A stretch of DNA of 64,000 bases from Oceanobacillus limi. GTDB lineage: Bacteria > Bacillota > Bacilli > Bacillales > Amphibacillaceae. Both the position numbers and the translations under genes were made by a program. Within the stretch, counting starts at the first letter, position 1. Each line of letters starts with the position of its first letter. Below are positions 43,283 to 53,061 of this stretch, one piece after another. Under the pieces are notes generated by a model. The model searched no databases. It was not told where the DNA came from and saw only the letters and a list, made by a program, of their open reading frames with translations. Location: positions 1 through 64,000 of the forward strand of contig NZ_FOHE01000007.1 in assembly GCF_900111445.1 (NCBI RefSeq), in the 5' to 3' direction.

Positions 43283-45160
43283 TTAAATCATTACTTTACA
43301 CATATCATTCGTAAATTCTACAGGATCTTCAATAGGCAATCCTTCAATTAGTAATGCTTGGTTATAAAGTAATGTCGTATATAGTTTTACTTTTTCCTTA
43401 TCTTGTCCAAATGCTTTCGTTAAGCTTTGGAAAATTTCATGATCCGTGTTAATCTCTAATACTTTGTCCGCTTTAATTTGCTGGTTATCTGGCATCGCAT
43501 TAATGACTTTTTCCATCTCAATTGAAATTTCACCATCAGCTGATAAGCAAACAGGGTGTGTTTTCAACCTTGTTGACACTTTTACATCCTTAACCTTACC
43601 GGAAAGCACTTCTTTCATGTAGTCAAATAACTCTTTATTTTCCTCATCTTTTTTCTCTGCTTCTTTTTTATCTTCTGCATCTATCTCTAAATCGCCACTT
43701 GATACAGACTTAAATTCTTTTTCTTGATAGCTTGTCAGCATGCGAATTGCAAACTCATCAATTTCTTCCGTAAAGTACAGGATTTCATAGCCCTTATCTG
43801 CAACTAGCTCTGTTTGTGGAAGTTTTTCAATCTTTTCATACGATTCACCTGTTGCATAATAAATATACTTTTGGTCTTCAGGCATTCTAGAAACATATTC
43901 CTCTAGCGTTACCAGTTTCTTTTCTTTGGATGAATAAAACATTAACAGGTCTTTTAGTACATCTTTGTTTGCTCCGAACTCATTGTAAACACCAAATTTC
44001 AATTGTCTTCCGAAAGCATCGTAAAATTTTTCATATTGCTCACGTTCTTCTCTTTGTAGACTCAATAGCTGACTCTTAATTTTTTTATTGATGTTTTTAG
44101 CAATTAGTTTGAGCTGTCTATCGTGCTGTAGCATTTCCCTGGAAATGTTTAAGGATAAATCTTCTGAGTCAACTAAACCTTTTACAAAGCTAAAGTGGTC
44201 TGGGACTAAATCAGCACATTTGTCCATGATCAATACACCATTGGAATAGAGTTCTAAACCTTTTTCATAGTCTTGTGAGTAATAATCAAAAGGTCGGTTT
44301 TCCGGAATATATAGAATCGCATTATAACGAATGGTGCCATCCACACTTAAGTGAATATGCTTTAATGGTTTATCAAATCCATATCGCTTTTCTTGGTAAA
44401 AGCTTTCATAATCTTCATCCGTTAGCTCACTTTTGTTTTTACGCCAAATTGGGACCATGCTATTAATCGTTTGTTCTTCGATAACATCCTCATACTCCTC
44501 ATCGCTTCCCTCTTTTAGCTGCTGCTCTGTCACATCCATTTTGATTGGATAACGAATAAAATCTGAGTATTTTTTAATAATATTTTGTAAGCGATTCTCA
44601 TCTAAAAATTCATCATATGATTCATCTTCTGTGTTTTCTTTAATGGTTAAAATAATTTCTGTTCCCACTGTCGATTTGTCTGTTGGCTCAATTGTGTATC
44701 CATCTGAACCTTGGGATTCCCATTTGTACGCTTCATCACTACCCAATGTCTTACTAATTACAGTCACATTATCCGCAACCATAAATGCTGCATAAAAACC
44801 AACACCAAATTGGCCGATAATATCGTGACCGTCTTTGATCTCATTTTCACTTTTAAATGAGAGAGACCCACTTTTGGCAATTGTTCCAAGGTTTTTTTCC
44901 AACTCTTCCTTGGTCATTCCAATTCCAGTATCTGTGATGGTTAAGGTACGTTTATCTTTATTTGGATCCACTTTTATGTAGTAGTCCTCTTGATTGAAGC
45001 TTAAATTATCATCCGTTAATGTCTTGTAATATATTTTATCAATCGCATCACTCGCATTGGAAATGAGCTCACGTAAGAAGACCTCTTTCTGTGAATAAAT
45101 GGAGTTAATCATAAGATCCAATAACCGTTTGGATTCAGCTTTAAATTCTGTTTTTCCCAT
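43283..45160 (-). CDS. htpG: Molecular chaperone HtpG (Hsp90)
   Basis: This encodes 625 residues, the normal bacterial Hsp90 length. The N-terminal ATPase domain has the GHKL motifs [13 protein letters not shown] (Asn/Asp), [11 protein letters not shown] and [13 protein letters not shown]. The middle domain has [20 protein letters not shown], and a C-terminal dimerisation domain follows. Start ATG 45160 with GGAGAGG upstream; the longer frame to 45199 is not supported. It acts as an ATP-dependent homodimeric chaperone in the cytosol. It is a single gene with no CIRCE-like operator seen, in line with B. subtilis htpG being class III. Confidence 0.96.
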   Translation of the reverse strand: MGKTEFKAESKRLLDLMINSIYSQKEVFLRELISNASDAIDKIYYKTLTDDNLSFNQEDYYIKVDPNKDKRTLTITDTGIGMTKEELEKNLGTIAKSGSLSFKSENEIKDGHDIIGQFGVGFYAAFMVADNVTVISKTLGSDEAYKWESQGSDGYTIEPTDKSTVGTEIILTIKENTEDESYDEFLDENRLQNIIKKYSDFIRYPIKMDVTEQQLKEGSDEEYEDVIEEQTINSMVPIWRKNKSELTDEDYESFYQEKRYGFDKPLKHIHLSVDGTIRYNAILYIPENRPFDYYSQDYEKGLELYSNGVLIMDKCADLVPDHFSFVKGLVDSEDLSLNISREMLQHDRQLKLIAKNINKKIKSQLLSLQREEREQYEKFYDAFGRQLKFGVYNEFGANKDVLKDLLMFYSSKEKKLVTLEEYVSRMPEDQKYIYYATGESYEKIEKLPQTELVADKGYEILYFTEEIDEFAIRMLTSYQEKEFKSVSSGDLEIDAEDKKEAEKKDEENKELFDYMKEVLSGKVKDVKVSTRLKTHPVCLSADGEISIEMEKVINAMPDNQQIKADKVLEINTDHEIFQSLTKAFGQDKEKVKLYTTLLYNQALLIEGLPIEDPVEFTNDMCKVMI

Positions 45161-45355
45161 TCTTAACCTCTCCTTTTTGATTGAATTTAGCAGTCTCATG
45201 CCACGAGTGCTAAAGCTATCTTTTTAATATCATAATTTACTTGTTACTGTCAATCATTATACGTCTTAAAGCTAGACAAATATTGCCACAATCCATAACG
45301 TGATCCCTTGTATGAATGTTCGTTTCTAGGAGACGCTAACAGTAGGAGGGATAGT

Positions 45356-45709
45356 ATGGAACAGAAATTCCTATCAATCGAAGAACTTAATGATTTATTA
45401 CAACAATGGAACGGACAAACGATAAAAGTAACCAAGCATGAAATGGATGATCTGGATCAAACGGTACTTCAGTTACAAGACATTTCCTACGCAAGAAATA
45501 CGCGCCGAATTGATGATTATGTACCAATGCACGCACTCCATTTAAATGGCAATGGAAATATTACAACAGATGCAACCAATAGCACACAAGATTTACCCGC
45601 TTCCATGTATGAAATTCCATTACAGGATGACTCGTTATATGAGTTTGATGGGGAAAAGTTTCTAATCAGTACAGACCGTGGTGTTTATAAAATAGAGGTT
45701 GTGGAATGA
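45356..45709 (+). CDS. Hypothetical protein, 117 aa
   Basis: This encodes 117 residues starting at ATG 45356 (AGGAGGGA upstream). The N-terminal half is acidic and helical (MEQKFLSIEELNDLLQQWNG), with KVTKHEMDDLDQTVLQLQDI next, and the end is beta-rich (YEFDGEKFLISTDRGVYKIE). The pattern of a helix pair plus a small beta unit suggests a soluble cytoplasmic protein. No family recognised. It lies between htpG and the phased repeat array and ends 17 bases before the array starts. Confidence 0.65.
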   Translation: MEQKFLSIEELNDLLQQWNGQTIKVTKHEMDDLDQTVLQLQDISYARNTRRIDDYVPMHALHLNGNGNITTDATNSTQDLPASMYEIPLQDDSLYEFDGEKFLISTDRGVYKIEVVE

Positions 45710-45726
45710 GCCCATTTGTTGCGTAT

Positions 45727-45837
45727 GCTCATAAATTCTTCGATCTGCTCATAAATGGAGCAAATATGATCATAAATCCAGATTTCCGCTCATAAACCAT
45801 TGTATTTCGATCATAAATTCATTTTTACGCTCATAAC
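45727..45837. repeat. Six-copy helically phased GCTCATAAA array
   Basis: The motif G(C/A)TCATAA(A) starts at 45727, 45747, 45768, 45788, 45809 and 45829. Steps are 20, 21, 20, 21 and 20 bases, almost exactly two turns of B-DNA, while the intervening sequences differ. It fills the gap between the 117-aa gene and the yhbH terminator. Such phasing puts all copies on one face of the helix and suggests a multimeric binding platform or a bend. No protein is known to me to bind it. Confidence 0.85.
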
Positions 45838-45866
45838 CAACATCCACCACGACCACCTACCATAGC

Positions 45867-45889
45867 AAAACCCCCATAATGGGGGTTTT
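45867..45889. terminator. Terminator of yhbH
   Basis: AAAACCCCC pairs with GGGGGTTTT around a five-base loop, at the 3' end of yhbH, and can act in both directions. Confidence 0.8.
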
Positions 45890-47048
45890 ACACAACAGCT
45901 TCTGCTTTTTGAAAAAATTTCTTCATTGCATGGTACACATCTTTCTTTTCTCTCATAATATAATGACGGAACTTCGGATTATCGAATGATTGATAAGCTC
46001 GCATTAAAGTAGAAGGACGATTATATAAGTTTACTTCAGCATATCCAAACATATTGGATACATCCATGATCTCATTCACTAACTCAATGCACTTGGGGTT
46101 ATCTGAGGTAATATTTTCACCGTCAGAAAAATGGAAAGGATATATATTATAGCGGGATGGATTATATTCTTCATCAATTAATTCCAACGCTTTACTATAT
46201 GCCGATGAACAAATCGTTCCACCGCTTTCACCTTTAGAAAAAAAGTTTTCTTCGGTAACTACTTTCGCTTCCGTATGATGGGCAATAAAGGCAATTTCAA
46301 CCGACTCATATTTCGTGCGTAAAAATCGGGTCATCCAAAAGAAGAAGCTTCTTGCCATATACTTTTCAAACGTCCCCATCGATGCACTCGTATCCATCAT
46401 TGCTAATACAACCGCTTTTGATTCTGGTTTTATTTCTTCATTCCACGTTTTAAAACGAAGATCATCATTATAAATTGGTGTTATTTCTGCCTTACCTTCT
46501 GTGGCATTGCGCTTTAGCGCCGTTAAGATCGTTCGTTTTTTATCAATATTGCCCATTAGACCTTTTTTTCTGATATCATTGAATTCAATCTTTTCGGTAA
46601 CAATCTCTGCTTGCTCCTTTTGCTTTAGATCGGGCAGTTCTAGTTCTTTAAATAGGGCTTCTTCCAACTCAGCAAACGACACCTCTGTCTCATAATAATC
46701 CTGACCTGGCTGATTACCCGCTTTTTTCCCTTGTCCTTGACCTTTCTTCGCTTTTCCAGGTTCCCGTCCAACGACATCACCAACTTGACTGTCACCATCA
46801 CCTTGGCCGATATGCTTTTGTTTATTATGATTATAGCGTATCTTATATTCATCCAACGAACGAATAGGAATCTTTACCACATCACGTCCATTCGACATGA
46901 TAATGTTTTCTTCACTAATTAAATCTGGTAAATTATTTTTAATGGCTTCCTTTACTTTATCCATGTGACGTTGTTGATCTTGAAAGCCTTTGCGATGGAG
47001 GGACCAATCTTCCTTGGAGACAACAAAATTCTTACCTTCTTCCTGCAA
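45888..47048 (-). CDS. yhbH: Sporulation protein YhbH (YeaH/DUF444 family)
   Basis: This encodes 386 residues. The N-terminal part contains [20 protein letters not shown] and a Gly/Lys/Gln-rich stretch ([20 protein letters not shown]). The C-terminal half is a von Willebrand A-like domain with the metal-ion motif DTSASMG (about 218-224) and HFSDGEN. The TTG start at 47048 follows AGGGGAAGG. YhbH and its E. coli counterpart YeaH are co-expressed with the kinase PrkA/YeaG and affect stress and sporulation phenotypes. It is directly downstream of prkA on the same strand. Confidence 0.93.
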   Translation of the reverse strand: MQEEGKNFVVSKEDWSLHRKGFQDQQRHMDKVKEAIKNNLPDLISEENIIMSNGRDVVKIPIRSLDEYKIRYNHNKQKHIGQGDGDSQVGDVVGREPGKAKKGQGQGKKAGNQPGQDYYETEVSFAELEEALFKELELPDLKQKEQAEIVTEKIEFNDIRKKGLMGNIDKKRTILTALKRNATEGKAEITPIYNDDLRFKTWNEEIKPESKAVVLAMMDTSASMGTFEKYMARSFFFWMTRFLRTKYESVEIAFIAHHTEAKVVTEENFFSKGESGGTICSSAYSKALELIDEEYNPSRYNIYPFHFSDGENITSDNPKCIELVNEIMDVSNMFGYAEVNLYNRPSTLMRAYQSFDNPKFRHYIMREKKDVYHAMKKFFQKAEAVV

Positions 47049-47196
47049 TGCCTTCCCCTCCTATTCATATTTTATACCAAGCTTATAAACTTGATATTTC
47101 TTTATCTTATGCAGGAACATGCATAGAATTGCAATCGCTTTTCCTAATTCCGCTTTTTAATAAGCTTAACAACAATCGAATTTCGTTCTATTTGGT

Positions 47197-47235
47197 AAAA
47201 AAACAAGACCAACAGAATGTCAGTCTTGTTTTTTT
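47197..47235. terminator. Terminator between prkA and yhbH
   Basis: AAAACAAGAC pairs with GTCTTGTTTT around a ~12-base loop, with A- and T-runs, overlapping the prkA stop. It may only attenuate reading into yhbH. Confidence 0.7.
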
Positions 47236-49129
47236 ATCGGTTTAATAAACTTCCTACATAGCGTAATAACTCGTTTGCCGAGACAGAATTATAGCCATAT
47301 TCATCAATTAGTCGAGCGATTACTTCGTTTATTTTCTTCAGTTGTGATTCATCAGGTGTCTTGGACGATGTTGTAATCTTCACAACATCTTTTAAGTCAG
47401 CAAACAGTTTCTTTTGAATTGCTTCTCGCAGGCGTTCATGGGAGTTATAATCAAACTTTTTACCCTTCCGAGCATACGCAGAGATACGAATTAATATTTC
47501 TTCTCGGAAGCCCTTTTTCGCATTTTCCGATATCCCAATTTGTTCCTCAATCGATCGCATTAATTTCTCATCTGGATTCATTTCTTCACCGGTGAGTGGA
47601 TCGCGAATTTTATTCTTATTGCAATAAGCTTCCACATTATCTAAATAATTATCCATTAATGATTTCGCTGACTCTTCATAAGAGTATACAAATGCTTTTT
47701 GAACCTCTTTCTTCGCAATTTCATCGTACTCTCTTCTAGCAATAGAAATATAATTCATATACTTCTCTTTATCTTCTTGGGAGATGGATGCGTGTTGGTC
47801 TAAGCCATTTTTTAACGAGCGTAATACATCTAACGCATTGATTGAGGCAACCTCTTTACTAATGATGGTAGAGGATATTCGATTGATGACATAACGTGGG
47901 TCAATGCCGTGCATCCCCTCATCAGGAAACTCCTTCTTCAGTTCCTCCACATCTGCTTGATGAAACCCTTCTACATCATCCCCGTCGTATAGGCGCATCT
48001 TCTTCACCAAATCAACGCCTTGTTTTTTCGATTCCTTTAACCTTGTTAAGATAGAAAAAATCGCAGCAACACGCAATGCATGTGGGGCAATATGCACATG
48101 GGCCATGTCACTTTCCTTGATCATTTTTTCATAAATTCTTTCTTCCTCACTTACTTTCAGATTATATGGAATTGGCATGACGATAATCCGTGAATGAAGT
48201 GCCTCGTTCTTTTTATTTGATATAAACGAGCGGTACTCTGCTTCGTTGGTGTGCGCAACAATTAATTCATCTGCTGAAATCAGCGCGAATCTTCCTGCCT
48301 TAAAATTCCCTTCCTGTGTCAACGATAACAAATGCCATAAAAACTTTTCATCGCATTTAAGCATCTCTTGAAATTCCATCATGCCGCGATTCGCTTTATT
48401 TAGCTCACCATCAAACCGGTAGGCGCGCGGATCGGATTCCGACCCATATTCTGCTATGGTTGAAAAATCGATACTTCCTGTTAAATCGGCAATATCCTGG
48501 GATTTTGGATCGGAAGGGCTAAAGGTACCAATTCCTACCCGTTTATCCTCAGAGAAAAAGATTCGTTCAACCTTAACATCCTCGATCTGCCCATTATATT
48601 CTTTTTCCAATCGCATCGTATTTAATGGAGATAAACTGCCTTCGATACGAATTCCATATTCTTCATAAAAATCTTCTCGCAAATGACTTGGAATTAAGTG
48701 TAAAGGATCTTCATGCATTGGACAGCCTTTAATGGCATATACGGCACCTTCATCTGTACGAGAGTATTGTTCTAAACCTCGCTTTAGCATGGTTACAATT
48801 GTTGATTTCCCTCCACTAACAGGTCCCATGAGTAACAAAATTCGCTTACGTACATCCAGTCGTTTCGCGGCGGGATGAAAATATTCTTCAACTAGCCTTT
48901 CAATTGCTTCTTCTAACCCAAAAATTTCTTCTCCAAAAAAATGATACATTTTTGTGCCATCTCGTTCGGTTAAACCTGAAGCTTTAATCATATTGTACAC
49001 ACGTGAATGTGCTGTTTGGGCAACCTCAGGCCGTTCTTTCACAATATCCAAATATTCCGCGAACGTTCCTTCCCATTGCAAGCGTCTTTCCTCTTCTCGG
49101 AAATTCTTAACTTTACCTAGAATGTCCAT
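47234..49129 (-). CDS. prkA: AAA+ serine protein kinase PrkA
   Basis: This encodes 631 residues, exactly the usual length. It has an AAA+ core with Walker A GPVSGGKST (about 106-114) and conserved EYFHPAAKRLDVRKRILLLM. A C-terminal kinase-like domain follows (FRKEIL-type region GFREEILIRISAYARKGKKF). Start ATG 49129 with GGAGGG upstream. PrkA is involved in sporulation and is proposed to be a kinase or AAA protease that controls SigK-dependent genes. It precedes yhbH; spoVR lies 7 kb away with znuA, htpG and the 117-aa gene in between. Confidence 0.95.
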   Translation of the reverse strand: MDILGKVKNFREEERRLQWEGTFAEYLDIVKERPEVAQTAHSRVYNMIKASGLTERDGTKMYHFFGEEIFGLEEAIERLVEEYFHPAAKRLDVRKRILLLMGPVSGGKSTIVTMLKRGLEQYSRTDEGAVYAIKGCPMHEDPLHLIPSHLREDFYEEYGIRIEGSLSPLNTMRLEKEYNGQIEDVKVERIFFSEDKRVGIGTFSPSDPKSQDIADLTGSIDFSTIAEYGSESDPRAYRFDGELNKANRGMMEFQEMLKCDEKFLWHLLSLTQEGNFKAGRFALISADELIVAHTNEAEYRSFISNKKNEALHSRIIVMPIPYNLKVSEEERIYEKMIKESDMAHVHIAPHALRVAAIFSILTRLKESKKQGVDLVKKMRLYDGDDVEGFHQADVEELKKEFPDEGMHGIDPRYVINRISSTIISKEVASINALDVLRSLKNGLDQHASISQEDKEKYMNYISIARREYDEIAKKEVQKAFVYSYEESAKSLMDNYLDNVEAYCNKNKIRDPLTGEEMNPDEKLMRSIEEQIGISENAKKGFREEILIRISAYARKGKKFDYNSHERLREAIQKKLFADLKDVVKITTSSKTPDESQLKKINEVIARLIDEYGYNSVSANELLRYVGSLLNR

Positions 49130-49387
49130 CGTGTTCCCTCCATATAGGTCGCGGTATTTATACATCCTATGCAGAAGGTCGATTCATGATTCCGACAAGT
49201 TGATGAAACATGGAGAATTAAAAAAGCTGAATTACTGGAAATTATAAATGTAGGATATCCCCAACTGGATTTCAAAGGATTTATTTACTGTTTACTTGCA
49301 TATACGAATGTCATAGATTCTAAGAATAATATCTTGAAAGCAAGTCAAAACTAATAGCATAATTTATACTTACTAGGGGAGAAAACA

Positions 49388-50077
49388 ATGGAGCTTAACA
49401 TTTGGGAAATAACGATTAAAGTTGCTTTAGGTTTCTTTTTGCTATTTTTCATCACAAAGATTTTAGGGAAAACTACCATTAAACAGTTAACCCCTTTTGA
49501 TTTCATTACTGCTATTGTGCTTTCCGAATTGCTCGGGAATGGTATCTATGAGGAAAGTGTCAATTTGTTCTATATTTTTTACACCATTATGATATGGGGA
49601 GTTTTAATGATCGTTATGGAAAAGATTCTTTTAAAATATAAAGGGTTGCGAAGCTTTTTAGAAGGGAATCCTTCTATTATTATTCGAGATGGTAAAATTG
49701 ATAGATACCAGTTGAAAAAAAATAGAATGAATATGAATCAATTGCTAAGTTTATTAAGACAAAGCGAAATATTCTCCATACGTGAAGTTGCCTACGCTAT
49801 CTTGGAAACAAACGGGTCCATAAGTATATTGAAGAAGCATGTGTATCAAAAGGTAACTGTCAAGGATTTAAGCTTAGCCCCTCAACCTACGTATCTAAGC
49901 TCCACGTTAATTATGGACGGAGAGGTATTAACTGATAATATTAAAAGCTTAGGATATGATCATTCATGGCTTCTTGAACAATTAGCAACTAAGGGAATTA
50001 CTCGTATTTCAGATGTTTTGTATGCTGATTGGCTAGCCAATGATGGAATATATATCATACCTTATAAGTCTTATTAG
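49388..50077 (+). CDS. DUF421 membrane protein (YetF/YkjA type)
   Basis: This encodes 229 residues with three N-terminal membrane helices (about 8-28, 38-55, 60-78). A soluble alpha/beta DUF421 domain follows, with RSFLEGNPSIIIRDGKIDRY, QLLSLLRQSEIFSIREVAYA and LETNGSISILKK. YetF-family proteins are membrane-bound and have been tied to spore-germination complexes in some Bacillus; the function here is not settled. Start ATG 49388 after AGGGGAG. A second DUF421 gene is at 61503. The next gene overlaps or follows closely, suggesting a two-gene operon. Confidence 0.9.
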   Translation: MELNIWEITIKVALGFFLLFFITKILGKTTIKQLTPFDFITAIVLSELLGNGIYEESVNLFYIFYTIMIWGVLMIVMEKILLKYKGLRSFLEGNPSIIIRDGKIDRYQLKKNRMNMNQLLSLLRQSEIFSIREVAYAILETNGSISILKKHVYQKVTVKDLSLAPQPTYLSSTLIMDGEVLTDNIKSLGYDHSWLLEQLATKGITRISDVLYADWLANDGIYIIPYKSY

Positions 50078-50087
50078 AGAGGAAAGT

Positions 50088-50687
50088 ATGATGAAACACA
50101 CCAACACACATCAACCTTTACCAGCCGCGTTTTACCATAAACCAACATTAGAGTTAGCGAAAGAATTACTCGGATGCATTCTCGTAAAGGAAACAGAAGA
50201 AGGAATTACTTCTGGATATATTGTAGAGACAGAGGCTTATCTTGGTCCAAATGACCGCGCAGCTCATAGTTACCAAAACCGTCGAACCAAACGGACAGAG
50301 ATCATGTTTGCTAAAGCAGGTACAGTGTATGTCTACCAGATGCATACGCATTGTCTCGTTAATGTAGTGAGCGGTCCACTCGAACAACCGGAAGCGGTAC
50401 TCATTCGGGCATTAGAACCCCATTCAGGAATAGATATTATGCAACATAGAAGGCCTGTTCAAAAAATAGAAAACCTAACAAACGGACCCGGTAAACTAAC
50501 AAAGGCGATGGGAATTAATATGGAGGATTACGGAAGATCATTTCATGGATCACCCCTTTTTATTACCCAAGGCTATAAGCCGGAAAACATATCAGCAGGA
50601 AAAAGAATTGGAATACCTAACTCCGGTGAAGCAAAGGATTATCCATACCGGTTTTGGATTCAAGGGAACAAGTTTGTATCTAAATAA
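50088..50687 (+). CDS. DNA-3-methyladenine glycosylase (AAG/MPG family)
   Basis: This encodes 199 residues of the eukaryote-like MPG family, which removes alkylated purines in base-excision repair. Visible elements are ELAKELLGCILVKETEEGIT, the active-site region GYIVETEAYLGPNDRAAHSY with the catalytic Glu, MFAKAGTVYVYQMHTHCLVN, and NGPGKLTKAMGIN. Two ATG codons stand together at 50088 and 50091 after GAGAGGAAAG. It begins ten bases after the DUF421 stop, so it shares that transcript. The B. subtilis homologue is YxlJ. Confidence 0.93.
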   Translation: MMKHTNTHQPLPAAFYHKPTLELAKELLGCILVKETEEGITSGYIVETEAYLGPNDRAAHSYQNRRTKRTEIMFAKAGTVYVYQMHTHCLVNVVSGPLEQPEAVLIRALEPHSGIDIMQHRRPVQKIENLTNGPGKLTKAMGINMEDYGRSFHGSPLFITQGYKPENISAGKRIGIPNSGEAKDYPYRFWIQGNKFVSK

Positions 50688-50829
50688 AGTTTATCATCAA
50701 TCAATAGGATTTTCTTCATTCCCACTGATATTAGATAAACGAACTGGACATTTAACGTTCAATTGACCCTCCACTTAACCTCCTTGGTTTTACCTTATAA
50801 GCATGAAGTGGAGACTGAAGACACCTAGG

Positions 50830-50890
50830 ACGTGCAAGTACCAACAATGCGGCAGGACGCCCGCGTTATTGTCGGCCTGTCCGTTCTATG
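50830..50890. repeat. GC-rich hairpin element
   Basis: CCAACAATGCGG (50841-50852) and CCGCGTTATTGTCGG (50861-50875) form an imperfect stem around CAGGACGC. The element stands out in GC content from the AT-rich gap 50688-50957. No ORF or T-run belongs to it; it resembles a dispersed repeat more than a terminator. Confidence 0.5.
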
Positions 50891-50931
50891 CGAGATAATT
50901 AGATTGATAATTGTTTTCAGACAAAAGAAAA

Positions 50932-50951
50932 GCCTTTCGTATTGAAAGGTC
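50932..50951 (-). terminator. Terminator of the SinI-like gene
   Basis: CCTTTCGTATTGAAAGG-type stem (7 bp), followed on the minus strand by CTTTTCTTTTG. Confidence 0.65.
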
Positions 50952-50957
50952 AACAAT

Positions 50958-51116
50958 TCACACAATATATTGATCTTTTTTTGGGTATGTAAGTTGAACA
51001 CCTTCCGTTTGACTTTCCAGGATAAACGCTCTTACCTCTTCTGTACTCATCCCTAAGTCTTTCGCCTTTACAATCAATTCTACCCACTCTTGGTCTAACC
51101 CCACTGTTTTTATCAT
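50958..51116 (-). CDS. SinI-like anti-repressor
   Basis: This encodes 52 residues: MIKTVGLDQEWVELIVKAKD then LGMSTEEVRAFILES. It matches the SinI dimerisation motif LDQEWVELM.EAK...S.EE.R.(F/Y)L. Start ATG 51116 with AGGAGGT upstream. SinI-type peptides bind and inactivate SinR-type repressors that control biofilm and sporulation genes. No SinR homologue is adjacent, so the partner must be elsewhere. The last residues (QLTYPKKDQYIV) are not family-typical. It is a single gene with its own terminator. Confidence 0.85.
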   Translation of the reverse strand: MIKTVGLDQEWVELIVKAKDLGMSTEEVRAFILESQTEGVQLTYPKKDQYIV

Positions 51117-51362
51117 AGTACCTCCTAAAATACAATCGTATTTCAGGTAATCCAGCCGTCATTATTGTTACCAACTTTAGACCTGTGACTTTGCGTCCCT
51201 ATTTTTCAATAGGTTTGCCCTTTTCTGATAAAAAATTTATACCCGCAAAAACGTAAACTTCCCTCCTTAACGAGAAATAAAAGTGAAGAATTTTCTGTTT
51301 CTAAAGTATAACAAAAGGGCCATTACAGTACCATTACACCTTCCATTTTGTTGACGCAAACA

Positions 51363-52868
51363 TCATGGTAATTTCTCTTCCAACGCCGTTAACCGTTGAT
51401 ATACGTCGTAATTCTCAGATTGATATTGATAAGCAACTTTCATATAATAGAATGCATCCTTTATCATTCCACGTTGTTCGAAACGTTCTGCAAGAAATAT
51501 CGACATATCTCCCCACTTTCTTTCGATCCAATACCTTTTATTTAAAAACCATTCTTCATACAATCCCGGTAATGGGTTTTCTGTTATTTGGGATAAAATT
51601 TCCTGATATTGTCTCGCTCTTTTATCAAGATCTGTTATATGCTGGGCCGCTTTTATAGCCTCAATATGGTCAACTAAATCAGATTTTATATTGCCTTGTA
51701 AATATACGTGTTCTCGTTCTGTCACAAGGAATTTGGTATTCGAATTCGTCTGTAACAAGTGATTTAAATGATGCAAAGCTACCCGCAAGCGATTCCGTGC
51801 GTTATTTAAATCAACCTCAGGCCAAAACACATCACATAACTCATCCCGTGTGGATGAATGCTGAAGTAAAAGATAAACGAGAATTTGTTTTGCTTTTCGT
51901 TTTCCCCACCCTTCTAAAATACGCTGTTTATTTAAGGAAACTCCAAATCCATTCATAATATTCACTTCTAGTTCATGTTGATCCTCTTCATGGAGCATCC
52001 CTCTAATTTCCGTGTATAACTCTGCTGTTAGGTCTTTATGAAATGCACCTTGCTCCTGATGCATTCGTTGTTTTTCAATGAAGTTATGAATCCAATCAGC
52101 AGTAATTTTCGGTTGATCCATTTGTACCAAAAATGAAGCATACGGCACAGTATAATACCTTACATTTACATTGAAGTTCAGACTAGCACTATTTAACTCA
52201 GGGGGAAATACTTCATCCTCTGAACCGGATAGGATAAGTATTGGTTTTTCTATCTTTTGTAGATTCCTAGTTGCATTCGGTAAGTCATCTGTGTGGAATA
52301 AATTAAAATATACAGTAGGAGAAACCTTTTTATAAGCATTGAATATAATTGCTTGTTTTTCTTTTGTTGGAGGATAACAAATCTTATCTATTAGTTCTTT
52401 TCCCATTCCTAACATATTATCTTGGCCTTCCACCAATTCCTTGCGTTGACGTACCACTTTACTACCTAGCTTTTTTGGGTAATGGAAGGGAACGCTTAAC
52501 AAAATTAGCGAACGTAATTGATTGCTTAGTTTCTGTTCCTGTGCTGCATGATAAACACCAATTAAACCACCAAAACCTTGCGCAACAATATGATAGGATT
52601 TAATTTCCAATTCAGATAGAAGGAAGGTGAAATCTTTATACAATAGCTCAACAGTCCCCTTTTCATCACCAGAATCACTCTTTCCATGGCCACGCAAATC
52701 ATAGGTAACGATATCATAATATTTACGCAGATATGGAATGACAAACTCCCATGTATGCATATCTAAACCGATCCCATGGATGAAAATAAGTGTTTCATCT
52801 GCAAAAGGATTCTCGGATTGAATCCATTCATAATTGATTCGAATATGACCATGCTTTAAAAAGACCAA
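51363..52868 (-). CDS. Pseudo-alpha/beta-hydrolase fused to a SARP-type activator
   Basis: This encodes 501 residues from TTG 52868 (AAGGTG upstream; GTG 52883 is an alternative). Residues ~10-265 are an alpha/beta hydrolase fold: oxyanion segment FIHGIGLDMHTWEFVIPYL, YDLRGHGKSDSG and acid-loop LSGSEDEVFPPEL. The nucleophile elbow reads AQGFGG where GHSMGG is usual, and the His loop reads YASFLVQMDQP where G-H is usual, so Ser and His are both missing. Residues ~300-385 are an OmpR/SARP winged helix (GWGKRKAKQILVYLLLQHSS, VDLNNARNRLRVALHHLNHL), and a TPR-like BTAD follows. It is probably a ligand-sensing regulator, divergent from the Bce-type genes. Confidence 0.85.
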   Translation of the reverse strand: MVFLKHGHIRINYEWIQSENPFADETLIFIHGIGLDMHTWEFVIPYLRKYYDIVTYDLRGHGKSDSGDEKGTVELLYKDFTFLLSELEIKSYHIVAQGFGGLIGVYHAAQEQKLSNQLRSLILLSVPFHYPKKLGSKVVRQRKELVEGQDNMLGMGKELIDKICYPPTKEKQAIIFNAYKKVSPTVYFNLFHTDDLPNATRNLQKIEKPILILSGSEDEVFPPELNSASLNFNVNVRYYTVPYASFLVQMDQPKITADWIHNFIEKQRMHQEQGAFHKDLTAELYTEIRGMLHEEDQHELEVNIMNGFGVSLNKQRILEGWGKRKAKQILVYLLLQHSSTRDELCDVFWPEVDLNNARNRLRVALHHLNHLLQTNSNTKFLVTEREHVYLQGNIKSDLVDHIEAIKAAQHITDLDKRARQYQEILSQITENPLPGLYEEWFLNKRYWIERKWGDMSIFLAERFEQRGMIKDAFYYMKVAYQYQSENYDVYQRLTALEEKLP

Positions 52869-53061
52869 TTGAATCACCTTCACCTTTCATGATTGATCAA
52901 TAATGTCCTAGTTATATCTATCTACTTTCGTTAAAAAATGGAAAATTCCTTCCTTACTAGTTTTATTTTACTATTAGGTCGATTTATTTTCTATTACATT
53001 GTTAGAAGAATGATATTACGATAAACTTAAGATTAAATACAAGTTTAGTGTGGTGGTTCAA

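Noticed and set aside
45727-45837. Reading the GCTCATAAA repeats as a CRISPR array
   Set aside because: Repeats are only 9 bases with ~11-base spacers, far below CRISPR dimensions, and no cas genes are present.
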